From Actinomycetes bacterium (GTDB lineage: Bacteria; Actinomycetota; Acidimicrobiia; Acidimicrobiales; RAAP-2), in the NCBI GenBank assembly GCA_021785695.1, contig JAJYEQ010000002.1, positions 1 through 33,454 on the forward strand: a stretch of DNA of 33,454 nucleotides, in the 5' to 3' direction. The notes beneath the pieces were generated by a model that was not told the DNA's origin, did no database searches, and saw only the letters and a list, made by a program, of their open reading frames with translations. Position numbers and translations under genes: made by a program. Positions 16,004 through 23,951 of the stretch are shown piece after piece. Every line of letters starts with the position of its first letter. The stretch's first letter is position 1.

Positions 16004-17556
16004 ACGGTGCCGACGCCCTGGTGGCCACGCTCGGCGCGAACGGGATCGAGGTGGTGTTCGCCAACGCCGGAACTTCCGAGATGCACGTCGTCGCGGCGCT
16101 GGACGGCGCGCCCGGCCTGCGACCCGTCCTGTGCCTGTTCGAGGGAGTCGCCACGGGTGCGGCTGACGGCTACGCCCGCGTGTCTGGCGGCGTGGCCGCG
16201 ACGCTGCTCCATCTGGGTCCGGGACTGGCCAACGGGTGGGCCAATCTCCACAACGCGCGTCGGGCCGGCGTGCCGGTGCTGAACGTGGTGGGGGTGCATC
16301 CCGATGCCCACGACCGCCTGGACCCGCCGCTGTCCAGCCGCGTGGGCCAGCTGGCGGCGTCGCTCGGCGGAGCCGTCACCACGGTGCACCGCACCGCCGA
16401 CGTCCCCGCCGCCGCTGCGCAGGCGCTCGCCAGCGCGCGCCACCCGCGCGCGCAGGTGTCGACCCTCCTGGTGCCCGCCGACGTCGCCTGGTCCCCCTTC
16501 GGCGACGCACCGAGTCGGTGGCCCACCGTCGTCGCCCCCGAGCCGGTCGCGCCCGCGCCCGACGACGTCGCCCGGGCCCTCGGGTGGCTGCGCGCAGGAC
16601 GAGCAGCCCTCGTGGTGGGCGGCGCCCTGACCAGCACCGATCTCTCTCGGGCGGCCGCCGTGGCCCAGGCCACCGGGGCGCGCCTGCTCCTCGAGACCTT
16701 CCCGACGATCGTGGACCACGGTGCGGGCACACCCTCACCCGAGCGCATCGTCTACCTCTCCGACTTCGCCATCCCCCAGCTGTCCGGGCTGGACCGGGTC
16801 GTGCTGGTCGGCGCGGCCGAGCCGGTCGGATTCTTCGCCTACCCGGATCTGCCCAGCCGGCTCCTCGGCGCGGGATGCCAGGTGCTGGACCTGGGTGGGC
16901 GCGGCGCCCACCCGGCGACAGCCCTGGCACTCTTGGCCGCGGCCGCGGAGGCCGACGGGGGGCCAGGGGACGCGGCGCCTCCACCCGCCGTGCCGTCGGG
17001 CCCACTGACTCCCGTCACGTTCGCCGCCGCCGTCGCGGCCACCGTGCCCGAGGGTGCCATCGTCGTCGACGAGGCCAACACGGGCGGCGTCCACCTCTAC
17101 GACGCTCTGGCCGGCGCGGCGCCCCATCGGTTGATGACGCTGACGGGTGGCGCCATCGGCTTCGGGCTGCCCGCGGCCCTCGGCGCGGCGCTCGCCAGCG
17201 ACGCCCCCGTCATCGCCCTGGTGGCCGACGGAGCGCTCGAGTACACGACGCAGGCCCTGTGGTCCCTTGCCCGTGAGGACCTCGACGTGACCGTCGTGGT
17301 GGTCGCCAACGCCGCCTACGACATCCTCCGCCTCGAGCGTGCCCGCCTGGGACCGCTGCCCACCTCCGGCGCGAGCCACCTCCTCACGGATCTCGGGTCA
17401 CCCGTCATCGACCACGTATCCCTCGCGCGTGCCTATGGGGTTCCCGCGCGGCGGGTCGAGTCGGCCGACGAGCTGGTCACCGCGCTGGCTCGCCGGGCGC
17501 CCGGGCACTCCGGACCCCAGCTCATCGAGGTGCCGCTCGCGCCCCTAGCCCTCTAG
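16000..17556 (+). CDS. Thiamine diphosphate-dependent enzyme (acetolactate synthase / benzoylformate decarboxylase type)
   Basis: 518 residues with the three-domain plan of 2-oxo-acid decarboxylases and synthases. The N-terminal PYR domain has FANAGTSEMHV and LFEGVATGAADGYAR; E48 is the glutamate that activates ThDP. A central domain follows (about 185-330), then the C-terminal PP domain with VADGALEYTTQALWSL and a VVVANAAYDIL stretch in place of the usual NN. The Glu argues against glyoxylate carboligase, which lacks it. Databases would probably call it acetolactate synthase large subunit, but no small subunit is present, so a decarboxylase or carboligase acting on the 2-oxo acid from the upstream oxidase is as likely. 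GTGA overlap couples it to that gene. Its 3' end overlaps xthA by 12 bp. Confidence 0.85.
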   Translation: MNGADALVATLGANGIEVVFANAGTSEMHVVAALDGAPGLRPVLCLFEGVATGAADGYARVSGGVAATLLHLGPGLANGWANLHNARRAGVPVLNVVGVHPDAHDRLDPPLSSRVGQLAASLGGAVTTVHRTADVPAAAAQALASARHPRAQVSTLLVPADVAWSPFGDAPSRWPTVVAPEPVAPAPDDVARALGWLRAGRAALVVGGALTSTDLSRAAAVAQATGARLLLETFPTIVDHGAGTPSPERIVYLSDFAIPQLSGLDRVVLVGAAEPVGFFAYPDLPSRLLGAGCQVLDLGGRGAHPATALALLAAAAEADGGPGDAAPPPAVPSGPLTPVTFAAAVAATVPEGAIVVDEANTGGVHLYDALAGAAPHRLMTLTGGAIGFGLPAALGAALASDAPVIALVADGALEYTTQALWSLAREDLDVTVVVVANAAYDILRLERARLGPLPTSGASHLLTDLGSPVIDHVSLARAYGVPARRVESADELVTALARRAPGHSGPQLIEVPLAPLAL

Positions 17557-18306
17557 CTCGACGTCGACCCAGACGGGAGCGTGGTCGGACGGCCGTGGCC
17601 CCCGCCGGGCGTCGCGATCGACGGCGACCTCACGCAGGCGCGGCACCAGGTCGTCCTCCACGAGGAGCAGATCGATGCGCAGGCCGTGATCGAGGTGGAA
17701 GGCTCCCGCGCGGTAGTCCCACCACGAGTAGCCCGGGGCATCGGGATGCAAGTGACGCCAGGCATCCGTCAGCCCCGTCGCCTCCAAGGCCCGGATAGCC
17801 CCGCGCTCGGGCGCGCTGACGTGCGTGGCGCCGACGAATACCGCGGGGTCGTAGCAGTCGAGATCGCTCGGGGTCACGTTGAAATCCCCCCCGATGACCT
17901 CGGGCACTGCGACGTCGCGCGCGGCGCGGCGGACGCGCAACTCCTCGAGCCAGCGCAACTTCGCCTCGTAGTGCGGATCGTCCAGGGCGCGCCCATTGGG
18001 GACATAGCAACTGGTGCAGCGCAGCGGTCCGCACGTCGCCGAGATCATCCGGGCTTCTCCATCCGATAGCCCCCGCTCCACGTCACGCAGACCGACGCGC
18101 GAGAGGATCGCCACCCCGTTCCACTGCCCGTGTCCGTAGTGGGCACTCTCGTAGCCCAAGTTCGCCAGACGCGCAGCGGGAAAACCGGCGTCGTCCACCT
18201 TGGTCTCCTGCAGGAGCAGAACGTCAGGTGCGCTCGCGACGAGCCACGACTCGAGTCGCTCGATACGCGCCCGCACCGAGTTGACGTTCCACGTCGCGAT
18301 CCTCAC
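17545..18306 (-). CDS. xthA: Exonuclease III family AP endonuclease
   Basis: 253 residues of the endonuclease/exonuclease/phosphatase fold: IATWNVNSVRAR (3-14, metal-site Asn7), LLLQETK with Glu34, the active-site Tyr/Asn region SCYVPNG, GGDFNVTPSDLD and the C-terminal PSDHAPVWVD with the catalytic Asp-His pair. It should cut DNA at abasic sites and remove 3' blocks in base-excision repair. The open frame runs upstream, but VRIATWN must be the true start: GTG 18306 forms a GTGA overlap with the FabZ-like gene stop. It is the last gene of the kgd unit and converges on the ThDP gene. Confidence 0.95.
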   Translation of the reverse strand: MRIATWNVNSVRARIERLESWLVASAPDVLLLQETKVDDAGFPAARLANLGYESAHYGHGQWNGVAILSRVGLRDVERGLSDGEARMISATCGPLRCTSCYVPNGRALDDPHYEAKLRWLEELRVRRAARDVAVPEVIGGDFNVTPSDLDCYDPAVFVGATHVSAPERGAIRALEATGLTDAWRHLHPDAPGYSWWDYRAGAFHLDHGLRIDLLLVEDDLVPRLREVAVDRDARRGPRPSDHAPVWVDVELEG

Positions 18307-18746
18307 GTCAGGTCGACGACCACGAACAGGAGGTCCGCCTCGGCCGCCACCTCCCCATCGACCGTCGCCACGCCATGTCCTCGCCCGGCGCGGGCCGACA
18401 GGCGCGTCATCTCGGTCGTGAGCGTGACCGTGTCTCCGGGGACGACCTGGCGGCGAAAGCGCGCCCGCTCCACCCCACCAAATAGGGGCAGGCGCCCCGC
18501 GTAGCGCGAATCGGCCAGGACGGCGACGCCACCGCATTGGGCCAGCGACTCCACCAGCAACACGCCCGGCGTCGTGGGCCGCCCGGGGAAGTGCCCGGCA
18601 AAGAACCACTCCTCGCCCGTCAGGTGCCAGCGTCCCACGGCCCGCCGCCCGGCCTCAACCTCGTCGATGGCATCGAGCAGCAAGAAGGGTGGCCGGTGGG
18701 GTAGCCACCGCCTCGGGTCGGCAGGAAACTCGAGCTCGGGGCTCAC
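18303..18746 (-). CDS. FabZ-like 3-hydroxyacyl-ACP dehydratase (hotdog fold)
   Basis: 147 residues. The FabZ/FabA signatures are LPHRPPFLLLDAI (15-27) and the catalytic pair in FFAGHFPGRPTTPGVLLVES (His52 and Glu66), then a C-terminal RFRRQVVPGDTVTL strand pair typical of the family. It likely dehydrates a 3-hydroxyacyl thioester in fatty acid synthesis, although hotdog relatives can be thioesterases. No other fatty-acid gene is near. GTG 18746 overlaps the upstream nuclease stop and its own stop overlaps xthA, both as GTGA, so it is translated in a chain with RNA- and DNA-processing genes. Confidence 0.88.
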   Translation of the reverse strand: MSPELEFPADPRRWLPHRPPFLLLDAIDEVEAGRRAVGRWHLTGEEWFFAGHFPGRPTTPGVLLVESLAQCGGVAVLADSRYAGRLPLFGGVERARFRRQVVPGDTVTLTTEMTRLSARAGRGHGVATVDGEVAAEADLLFVVVDLT

Positions 18747-20275
18747 GGCAGTCCCACCTCTCCGATCCGGCGCTCCGGATCCACGCTGATCAGCCGGAAG
18801 CGACGCACCTCGCCGCGCACGAGGACCTCGCGCGCCCGGGCCGGCGCTGGATCACCGAGCATCGCGGTTGGTGCGTAGCACTCGACATCCACGCCATCGA
18901 CGCGCACGTCGACGACGGCACCATGCGACGTGAACGACCGCACGGTGCCGTCGACCACGGAGCCCACGGGCACCGCCGCAGTGAGAGCAGCGAACGTCCT
19001 CTCATCATTGACCGCGCCGTGCTCGCGACGCTGCGACCGCGGAGTACTGGACGAGAGCTCGGCGGGCGGCTCGGGCGGGCGCGGGCGGGCGGCGCGCTTG
19101 GTCGGTGCGGGCGGCGCAGCCACTGCCAGCTCGGCGGAGGCTGCCCGGCGGCCGCGCGCGGCGCGCTTGGTGGGCGGCGCCTCGGTCGGCTCAGCGGGCG
19201 GCGCCACTGCCAACTCGGCGGAGGCTGCCCGGCGCCCGCGCGCGGTGCGCTTGGTCGCTGCGGGCGGCGCAGCGACTGCTGGCTCAGTGGGCGGCGCCAC
19301 AGCCGGCTCGGCGGAGGCTGCCCGACGACCGCGCGCGGTGCGCTTGGTCGCTGCGGGCGGCGCAGCAACTGCTGGCTCGGTGGGCGGCGCCACAGCCGGC
19401 TCGGCGGAGGCTGCCCGGCGCCCGCGCGCGGTGCGCTTGGTCGCTGCGGGCGGCGCAGCGACTGCTGGCTCAGTGGGCGGCGCCACAGTTGGCTCGGCGG
19501 AGGCTGCCTGACGACCGCGGGCGCCGCGCTTGGTGGGCGGCGCCACTGCCAACTCGGCGGAGGCTGCCCGGCGGCCGCGCGCGGCGCGCTTGGTGGGCGG
19601 CGCCTCGGTCAGCTCAGCGGGCGGCGCCACTGCCAACTCGGCGGAGGCTGCCCGGCGGCCCCGCGCGGCGCGCTTGGTGGGCGGCGCCTCGGTCAGCTCA
19701 GCGGGCGGCGCCACTGCCAACTCGGCGGAGGCTGCCCGGCGGCCGCGCGCGGCGCGCTTGGTGGGCGGCGCCTCGGTCAGCTCAGCGGGCGGCGCCGAAG
19801 TGACAGCCAGCGCAGCCTTCTTCGTCGCCCGCACCGACTTGGCGCCGCGCACCGGCAGTCGCGGCGTGAAGATCCACCCCACGCCGGGCACCGGTTTCCC
19901 TCCGATCAGACGGCCCTCGTCAAAGAGCCACGGATAGAGGTGGTGGAACTCCTGAAACGAGTCGTTGGACAAGACGACACCAGCAATGCGATCAGCGATC
20001 TTCAAGATGAAGGCGTCACCTCGCCCGATCGCTCCAGCCGGTGGGGTCACAATCGTGCCCTCGAGCTCGCGCTCCTGGAAGCGAGCTCTCTCCCCGGGAG
20101 CCACGCGGTGGGCGAATGTGGCGTCCGCGACGACGATCAGCTCGGCGCCCGGGTTCTCGGCCTGAAACGCCCGCAGCACCTCGTCCAGCTGCACCAGGCT
20201 GGGGTCACTGCGGCCCTCGGTAGCCAGATTCGATCCGTCGACGACGACGCGCAATTTGCTTCGTTGAGCGCTCAC
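18743..20275 (-). CDS. Regnase-like (Zc3h12a/NYN) nuclease fused through a basic repeat linker to an S1 domain
   Basis: 510 residues in three parts. Residues 1-144 match the Zc3h12a-type NYN/PIN ribonuclease fold: VVVDGSN (Asp13), LIVVADATF (Asp51), RGDAFILKIAD (Asp87) and GVVLSNDSFQEF (Asp105), the acidic positions used for metal in Regnase-1, then PWLFDEGRLIGGKP and WIFTPRLP. Residues about 145-430 are a low-complexity linker with eight copies of TKRxARGRRAASAE separated by Ala/Pro spacers. Residues 435-510 form an S1 RNA-binding domain (VGSVVDGTVRSFTSHGAVVDV). A single-strand RNA endonuclease is the natural inference; targets are unknown. GTG 20275 overlaps the kgd stop and its stop overlaps the fabZ-like start, both GTGA. 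Confidence 0.85.
   Translation of the reverse strand: MSAQRSKLRVVVDGSNLATEGRSDPSLVQLDEVLRAFQAENPGAELIVVADATFAHRVAPGERARFQERELEGTIVTPPAGAIGRGDAFILKIADRIAGVVLSNDSFQEFHHLYPWLFDEGRLIGGKPVPGVGWIFTPRLPVRGAKSVRATKKAALAVTSAPPAELTEAPPTKRAARGRRAASAELAVAPPAELTEAPPTKRAARGRRAASAELAVAPPAELTEAPPTKRAARGRRAASAELAVAPPTKRGARGRQAASAEPTVAPPTEPAVAAPPAATKRTARGRRAASAEPAVAPPTEPAVAAPPAATKRTARGRRAASAEPAVAPPTEPAVAAPPAATKRTARGRRAASAELAVAPPAEPTEAPPTKRAARGRRAASAELAVAAPPAPTKRAARPRPPEPPAELSSSTPRSQRREHGAVNDERTFAALTAAVPVGSVVDGTVRSFTSHGAVVDVRVDGVDVECYAPTAMLGDPAPARAREVLVRGEVRRFRLISVDPERRIGEVGLP
19103..19762 (-). repeat. Intragenic tandem repeats, about 60-93 bp units, eight copies plus a partial
   Basis: The repeats encode residues 172-391 of the nuclease. 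Each unit starts TKR(A/G/T)ARGR(R/Q)AASAE, followed by spacers of two classes: LAVAPPAELTEAPP and P(A/T)VAPPTEPAVAAPPAA. Unit lengths run 28, 28, 20, 31, 31, 31, 28 and 23 codons, always in frame. Near-identical DNA copies suggest recent expansion by slippage or recombination. This is a protein-coding repeat, not a CRISPR array. Confidence 0.9.
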
Positions 20276-23200
20276 CGGAGCACCCGGTCCAGCAGGTCAC
20301 GCTGCTCGGCGGTGTGAACGAGTCCGCTGCCGGTCGCGGGACTCGCGGACTCGGCGCGCGCCACGTGGGACACCGCCACCTCACGCAGCTGTTGGTGGAC
20401 CTGGTGGTGGACGAAGGGCCACGAACCCATGTTCTCGGGCTCCTCTTGCAGCCACACCACCTCCTGGACCCCCGAGTAGCGGGCCAGCACTGCGTCGATC
20501 TCTTCGTGCGGCCACGGGTAGAGCTGCTCCACACGGGCAATCGCCACGTCGCTTCGGCCCTCTGCGTCCCGTCGGGCGAGTGCCTCGTGGGCGATCTTGC
20601 CGGACGCGAACACGACGCGGCGCACGCCGGCAGGATCTACGACGTCGTCGAGGACCGGGCGGAACGACCCCGCCGTGAAGGCGGCCAGTGGCGAGCGCAT
20701 GGCGGGTGAGCGCAGCATCGACTTGGGCGTGAAGACCACGAGGGGCGTGACGCTCTCGCGCCGCACCTGACTGCGCAGCAGGTGGAAGTACTGGGCCGCC
20801 GACGTGGGCTGGGCTAGCCGCAGGTTGTTGCGCGCGCACAACGACAGGAATCTCTCGATCCGGCCGCTGGAGTGCTCGGGTCCCTGGCCCTCGTAGCCGT
20901 GGGGAAGCAGCATCACCAGTCCCGCGCGCTGACCCCACTTGTCCTCGGCAGCCACCAGGAAGTTGTCGATGATGATCTCGGCTCCGTTGACGAAGTCACC
21001 AAACTGGGCCTCCCACATCACCAGGGTGCGCGGCGCCTCGACCGAGTAGCCGTACTCGAAGCCCAGCGCCGCGTACTCGCTGAGCAGTGAGTCGCGCACG
21101 GTGAATGCCGCCTCGGTGCCCAGGTGCGCCAGTGGTACGTGCTGGGCCCCCGTCTGGTAGTCGATGAAGGCGGCGTGACGGTGGGAGAACGTGCCGCGCC
21201 GCGAGTCCTGGCCCACCAGCCGCACCGACGTCCCCTCGACCAGCAGCGTCCCGAAGGCCAGGGCCTCGCCGAGCGCCCAGTCGATCTCTCCGGCCTCGAT
21301 GGCGGCCCGGCGCTGGGCGAACTGGCGCTCCAGCTTGGGGTGCAAGGTGAATCCCTCGGGCGTCCACATCGTGGCCTCGGCGACCCGGGTCACCGTCTCG
21401 GGGCTGACGCCCGTCTCCGGTGCCGGTGGATCGGCGGGCACATCGGCCACCGGCACGCCCTCGAGGGTTGGCACGGGCACCGTGCGCACCTCGTCCAGCA
21501 CCGCCTGCAGGCGCGCATTGAAGGCCTCCAGGGCCGCCTCGGCCTCCTCCATCGAGAGGTCCCCGCGGCGGACCAGTGTCTCGGTGTACCCCTTGCGTAC
21601 CGAGCGGAGCTGATCGATCACCTGATACATCTGGGGCTGCGTGTAGCTCGGGTCGTCGCCCTCGTTGTGCCCATGGCGGCGGTAGCAGACGATGTCGAGG
21701 ACGACATCGCGGTGGAAGGCCTGGCGGTAGTCGAAGGCCAGTCGCGCGGCCCGGGCACAGGCTTCCGGGTCATCTCCGTTGACGTGGAAGACCGGGGCCT
21801 GGATCATCTTGGCGACGTCAGTGGGGTAGACGCTCGAGCGGGCCGAGTCCGGGGCCGTCGTGAAGCCGACCTGGTTGTTGATCACCACGTGGATCGCCCC
21901 ACCGACGTGGTAGCCAGACAGGAGGGAGAGATTCAGGGTCTCCGCGACGACGCCCTGGCCCGCGAAGGCGGCGTCGCCGTGGATCAGGATCGGTAGGTAC
22001 GGGTACATGTCGGCCACGTGGTCGCGCTCGCTGGCTTCGCCGGGGCGCACGACCTGGTCCTGCTTGGCCCGCACGATCCCCTCGACCACCGGGCTGACGG
22101 CCTCTAAGTGCGAGGGGTTCGAGGCCATCGAGACCGCGATGTCGACTCCCGACGCACTGCGAAAGCTCCCGCGAGCGCCCTTGTGGTACTTGACGTCGCC
22201 CGAGCCCTGGACGCTCTCGGGATCCAGGTTCCCCTCGAACTCCGAGAAGATCTCGCTGTAGGACTTGCCCACGATGTTGGCCAGGACGTTGAGCCGGCCG
22301 CGGTGCGCCATGGCGATCACCGCTTCGCGCACGCCGACCGCGGCGGCGCTGTCCAGGATCTCTTGCAGGGCGACGATCGTGGACTCCCCGCCCTCGAGCC
22401 CGAAGCGCTTCTGACCCACGTAGCGCGAGTGGAGGAAGCGCTCGAAGACCTCGGCCTCGTTGAGAGACTGCAGGATGCGCCGCTGCTCCGTGGCATCGAG
22501 CACCGGCGCCACGCCCTCGACGCGCTCCTGGATCCACCGCTTCTGCACCGGGTCCATGATGTGGCCGTACTCGATCCCGGTGGTGCGGCAGTACGCGTCG
22601 CGCAGGACAGACAGGATCTCCTCCAGGGTCGCCTGGTCGCGTCCGGCCAGGCCGCCGGTCACGAAACGTCGCGGGAGATCCCAGATCGTCAGGCCGTAGG
22701 TGGACAGCTCGAGCTCCTCGTGCACCGGCGGTGGGTCACTGTGCAGCGGGTCCAGGTGCGCGTAGAGGTGTCCGCGGACGCGGAACATGTTGATGAGCTC
22801 CTGGACCCGGATCTGCTTGAGGATGCGCTCGGCCTCATCGGCGACCCCCGGGTTGCGGTCGGCCGCCCACCGAGACGGCTCGTAGGCAATGCCCAGCGAG
22901 GAGAACACGTCGTCGTAGAACTGGTGGCCACCGGTCACGCACTCGGCGATGTACTTCAAGAACAGGCCCGACTCAGCGCCCTGGATGATGCGGTGGTCGT
23001 AGGTGGACGTCAGGTTCATGACGCGCCCCACGCCCAGCTCGGCTAGGGCGCGAGCGTCGGCCGCCTCGAAGCCTCCAGGCAAGCTGAGCGCCCCGACCCC
23101 GATGATGGTCCCCTGGCCGGGCATCAGCCGCGGGACCGACTGGATCGTCCCGAGCGTCCCGGGGTTGGTCAGCGTCACGGTGGCGCCCACGAAGTCGTCA

Positions 23201-23880
23201 GCGCCAATGGCTCCGGCGTGCACCTTGCGGACCAGGTCCTCGTAGGCCAGGAGGAAGGCACGGAAGTCCAGCGTGTCGGCGTCGCGGATTACCGGGACCA
23301 TGAGGTTGCGCGTGCCGTCGGGCCGCTGCACGTCCACAGCCAGCCCCAAGCCCACGTGCTCGTGGCGCACCACTCCAGGCGTTCCCTTGGCGTCGATCGA
23401 GTCCACGAAGGTGGCGTTCATCGTCGGCACCTGACCCAGGGCCCGCACGACGGCGAAGGCGATGAGGTGGGTGAAGGACACCTTGGCCCCGCTGGAGCGC
23501 GCCAGGGCGGCGTTCAGCGCGGCCCGGTTGACCTCGAGCAGGCGCGCGGGCACCGAGCGGACGCTCGTCGCCGTGGGGACGTCCAGGCTGGCCCGCATGT
23601 TGGCCACGATGCGCGCGGCCGCGCCCCGCAGCGCCTGGGCGCCCGCGGCGCCCGCGGGCACGGGAGCCGGGGCCGGGGCCACGGGCGCTGCCGGCGGCGG
23701 CGCCACCGCGGTCGCCACCGGGGGGACCGTGGAGCGCTGGTAGTCGGTGAAGAACTCCTGCCAGCTGGTCGACACCGAGCTCGGGTCGGCGAGGTACTGC
23801 TCGTAGAGGTCGTCGACGAGCCAGGCATTGGGTCCAAAGGAGCCCCGGGAGGGTTCGGGGGCGGAAGTCGCGTTCGTCAC
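20272..23880 (-). CDS. kgd: Multifunctional 2-oxoglutarate metabolism enzyme (E2o-E1o fusion)
   Basis: 1202 residues. The N-terminus (FGPNAWLVDDLYEQYLADP, SWQEFF) is the E1o leader, followed by an Ala/Pro linker. Residues about 80-330 are an E2o succinyltransferase catalytic domain ending in TSTYDHRIIQGAESG with the catalytic His. The rest is E1o: SLNEAEVFERFLHSRYVGQKRF, AMAHRGRLNVLAN, HGDAAFAGQGVV, VNGDDPEA, CYRRHGHNEGDDPSYTQP (ThDP site) and EAQFGDFVNGA. No lipoyl domain is present, as is normal for actinobacterial Kgd, which works with the lipoylated E2 of pyruvate dehydrogenase in the TCA cycle and also shows 2-oxoglutarate decarboxylase/carboligase activity. GTG 23880 sits 6 nt after TAGGCT. 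It heads a four-gene unit joined by GTGA overlaps. Confidence 0.96.
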   Translation of the reverse strand: MTNATSAPEPSRGSFGPNAWLVDDLYEQYLADPSSVSTSWQEFFTDYQRSTVPPVATAVAPPPAAPVAPAPAPVPAGAAGAQALRGAAARIVANMRASLDVPTATSVRSVPARLLEVNRAALNAALARSSGAKVSFTHLIAFAVVRALGQVPTMNATFVDSIDAKGTPGVVRHEHVGLGLAVDVQRPDGTRNLMVPVIRDADTLDFRAFLLAYEDLVRKVHAGAIGADDFVGATVTLTNPGTLGTIQSVPRLMPGQGTIIGVGALSLPGGFEAADARALAELGVGRVMNLTSTYDHRIIQGAESGLFLKYIAECVTGGHQFYDDVFSSLGIAYEPSRWAADRNPGVADEAERILKQIRVQELINMFRVRGHLYAHLDPLHSDPPPVHEELELSTYGLTIWDLPRRFVTGGLAGRDQATLEEILSVLRDAYCRTTGIEYGHIMDPVQKRWIQERVEGVAPVLDATEQRRILQSLNEAEVFERFLHSRYVGQKRFGLEGGESTIVALQEILDSAAAVGVREAVIAMAHRGRLNVLANIVGKSYSEIFSEFEGNLDPESVQGSGDVKYHKGARGSFRSASGVDIAVSMASNPSHLEAVSPVVEGIVRAKQDQVVRPGEASERDHVADMYPYLPILIHGDAAFAGQGVVAETLNLSLLSGYHVGGAIHVVINNQVGFTTAPDSARSSVYPTDVAKMIQAPVFHVNGDDPEACARAARLAFDYRQAFHRDVVLDIVCYRRHGHNEGDDPSYTQPQMYQVIDQLRSVRKGYTETLVRRGDLSMEEAEAALEAFNARLQAVLDEVRTVPVPTLEGVPVADVPADPPAPETGVSPETVTRVAEATMWTPEGFTLHPKLERQFAQRRAAIEAGEIDWALGEALAFGTLLVEGTSVRLVGQDSRRGTFSHRHAAFIDYQTGAQHVPLAHLGTEAAFTVRDSLLSEYAALGFEYGYSVEAPRTLVMWEAQFGDFVNGAEIIIDNFLVAAEDKWGQRAGLVMLLPHGYEGQGPEHSSGRIERFLSLCARNNLRLAQPTSAAQYFHLLRSQVRRESVTPLVVFTPKSMLRSPAMRSPLAAFTAGSFRPVLDDVVDPAGVRRVVFASGKIAHEALARRDAEGRSDVAIARVEQLYPWPHEEIDAVLARYSGVQEVVWLQEEPENMGSWPFVHHQVHQQLREVAVSHVARAESASPATGSGLVHTAEQRDLLDRVLR

Positions 23881-23883
23881 GGG

Positions 23884-23900
23884 TCCAGCCTAGGGCTGGA
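23884..23900. promoter_or_regulatory. Inverted repeat over the kgd -10 box (possible operator)
   Basis: TCCAGCC-TAG-GGCTGGA is a perfect 7-bp inverted repeat with a 3-bp centre. It covers the TAGGCT box at 23887-23892 (minus strand), which is followed by 6 nt and the kgd GTG. A repressor bound here would block kgd and could affect the divergent hydrolase gene 52 bp away. Confidence 0.45.
23887..23892 (-). promoter_or_regulatory. Putative leaderless -10 box (TAGGCT) of the kgd unit
   Basis: TAGGCT is followed by 6 nt and GTG 23880. It lies within the inverted repeat at 23884-23900. Confidence 0.5.
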
Positions 23901-23939
23901 TCCCTCCTGATCGATGGGCCCGCCCTCGATCCTTACCGG

Positions 23940-23945
23940 TAGATT
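23940..23945 (+). promoter_or_regulatory. Putative leaderless -10 box (TAGATT)
   Basis: TAGATT is followed by 6 nt and GTG 23952 of the hydrolase gene. Confidence 0.5.
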
Positions 23946-23951
23946 GCTCGC

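Noticed and set aside
16000..17556. Glyoxylate carboligase
   Set aside because: That enzyme lacks the ThDP-activating glutamate, whereas LFEGVATG here carries it.
19103..19762. Possible CRISPR array
   Set aside because: Units are longer, variable in length, all in frame and translate into a consistent protein repeat; there are no unique spacers between constant repeats and no cas genes.
18689..20317. Open frame of 542 codons on the plus strand across the repeat array
   Set aside because: It is the antisense reading of the Regnase-like/S1 gene; its repetitive look comes only from the coding repeats on minus.
20272..23880. Plain SucA (E1o only)
   Set aside because: An E2o catalytic domain with YDHRIIQGAESG precedes the E1o part, as in actinobacterial Kgd.
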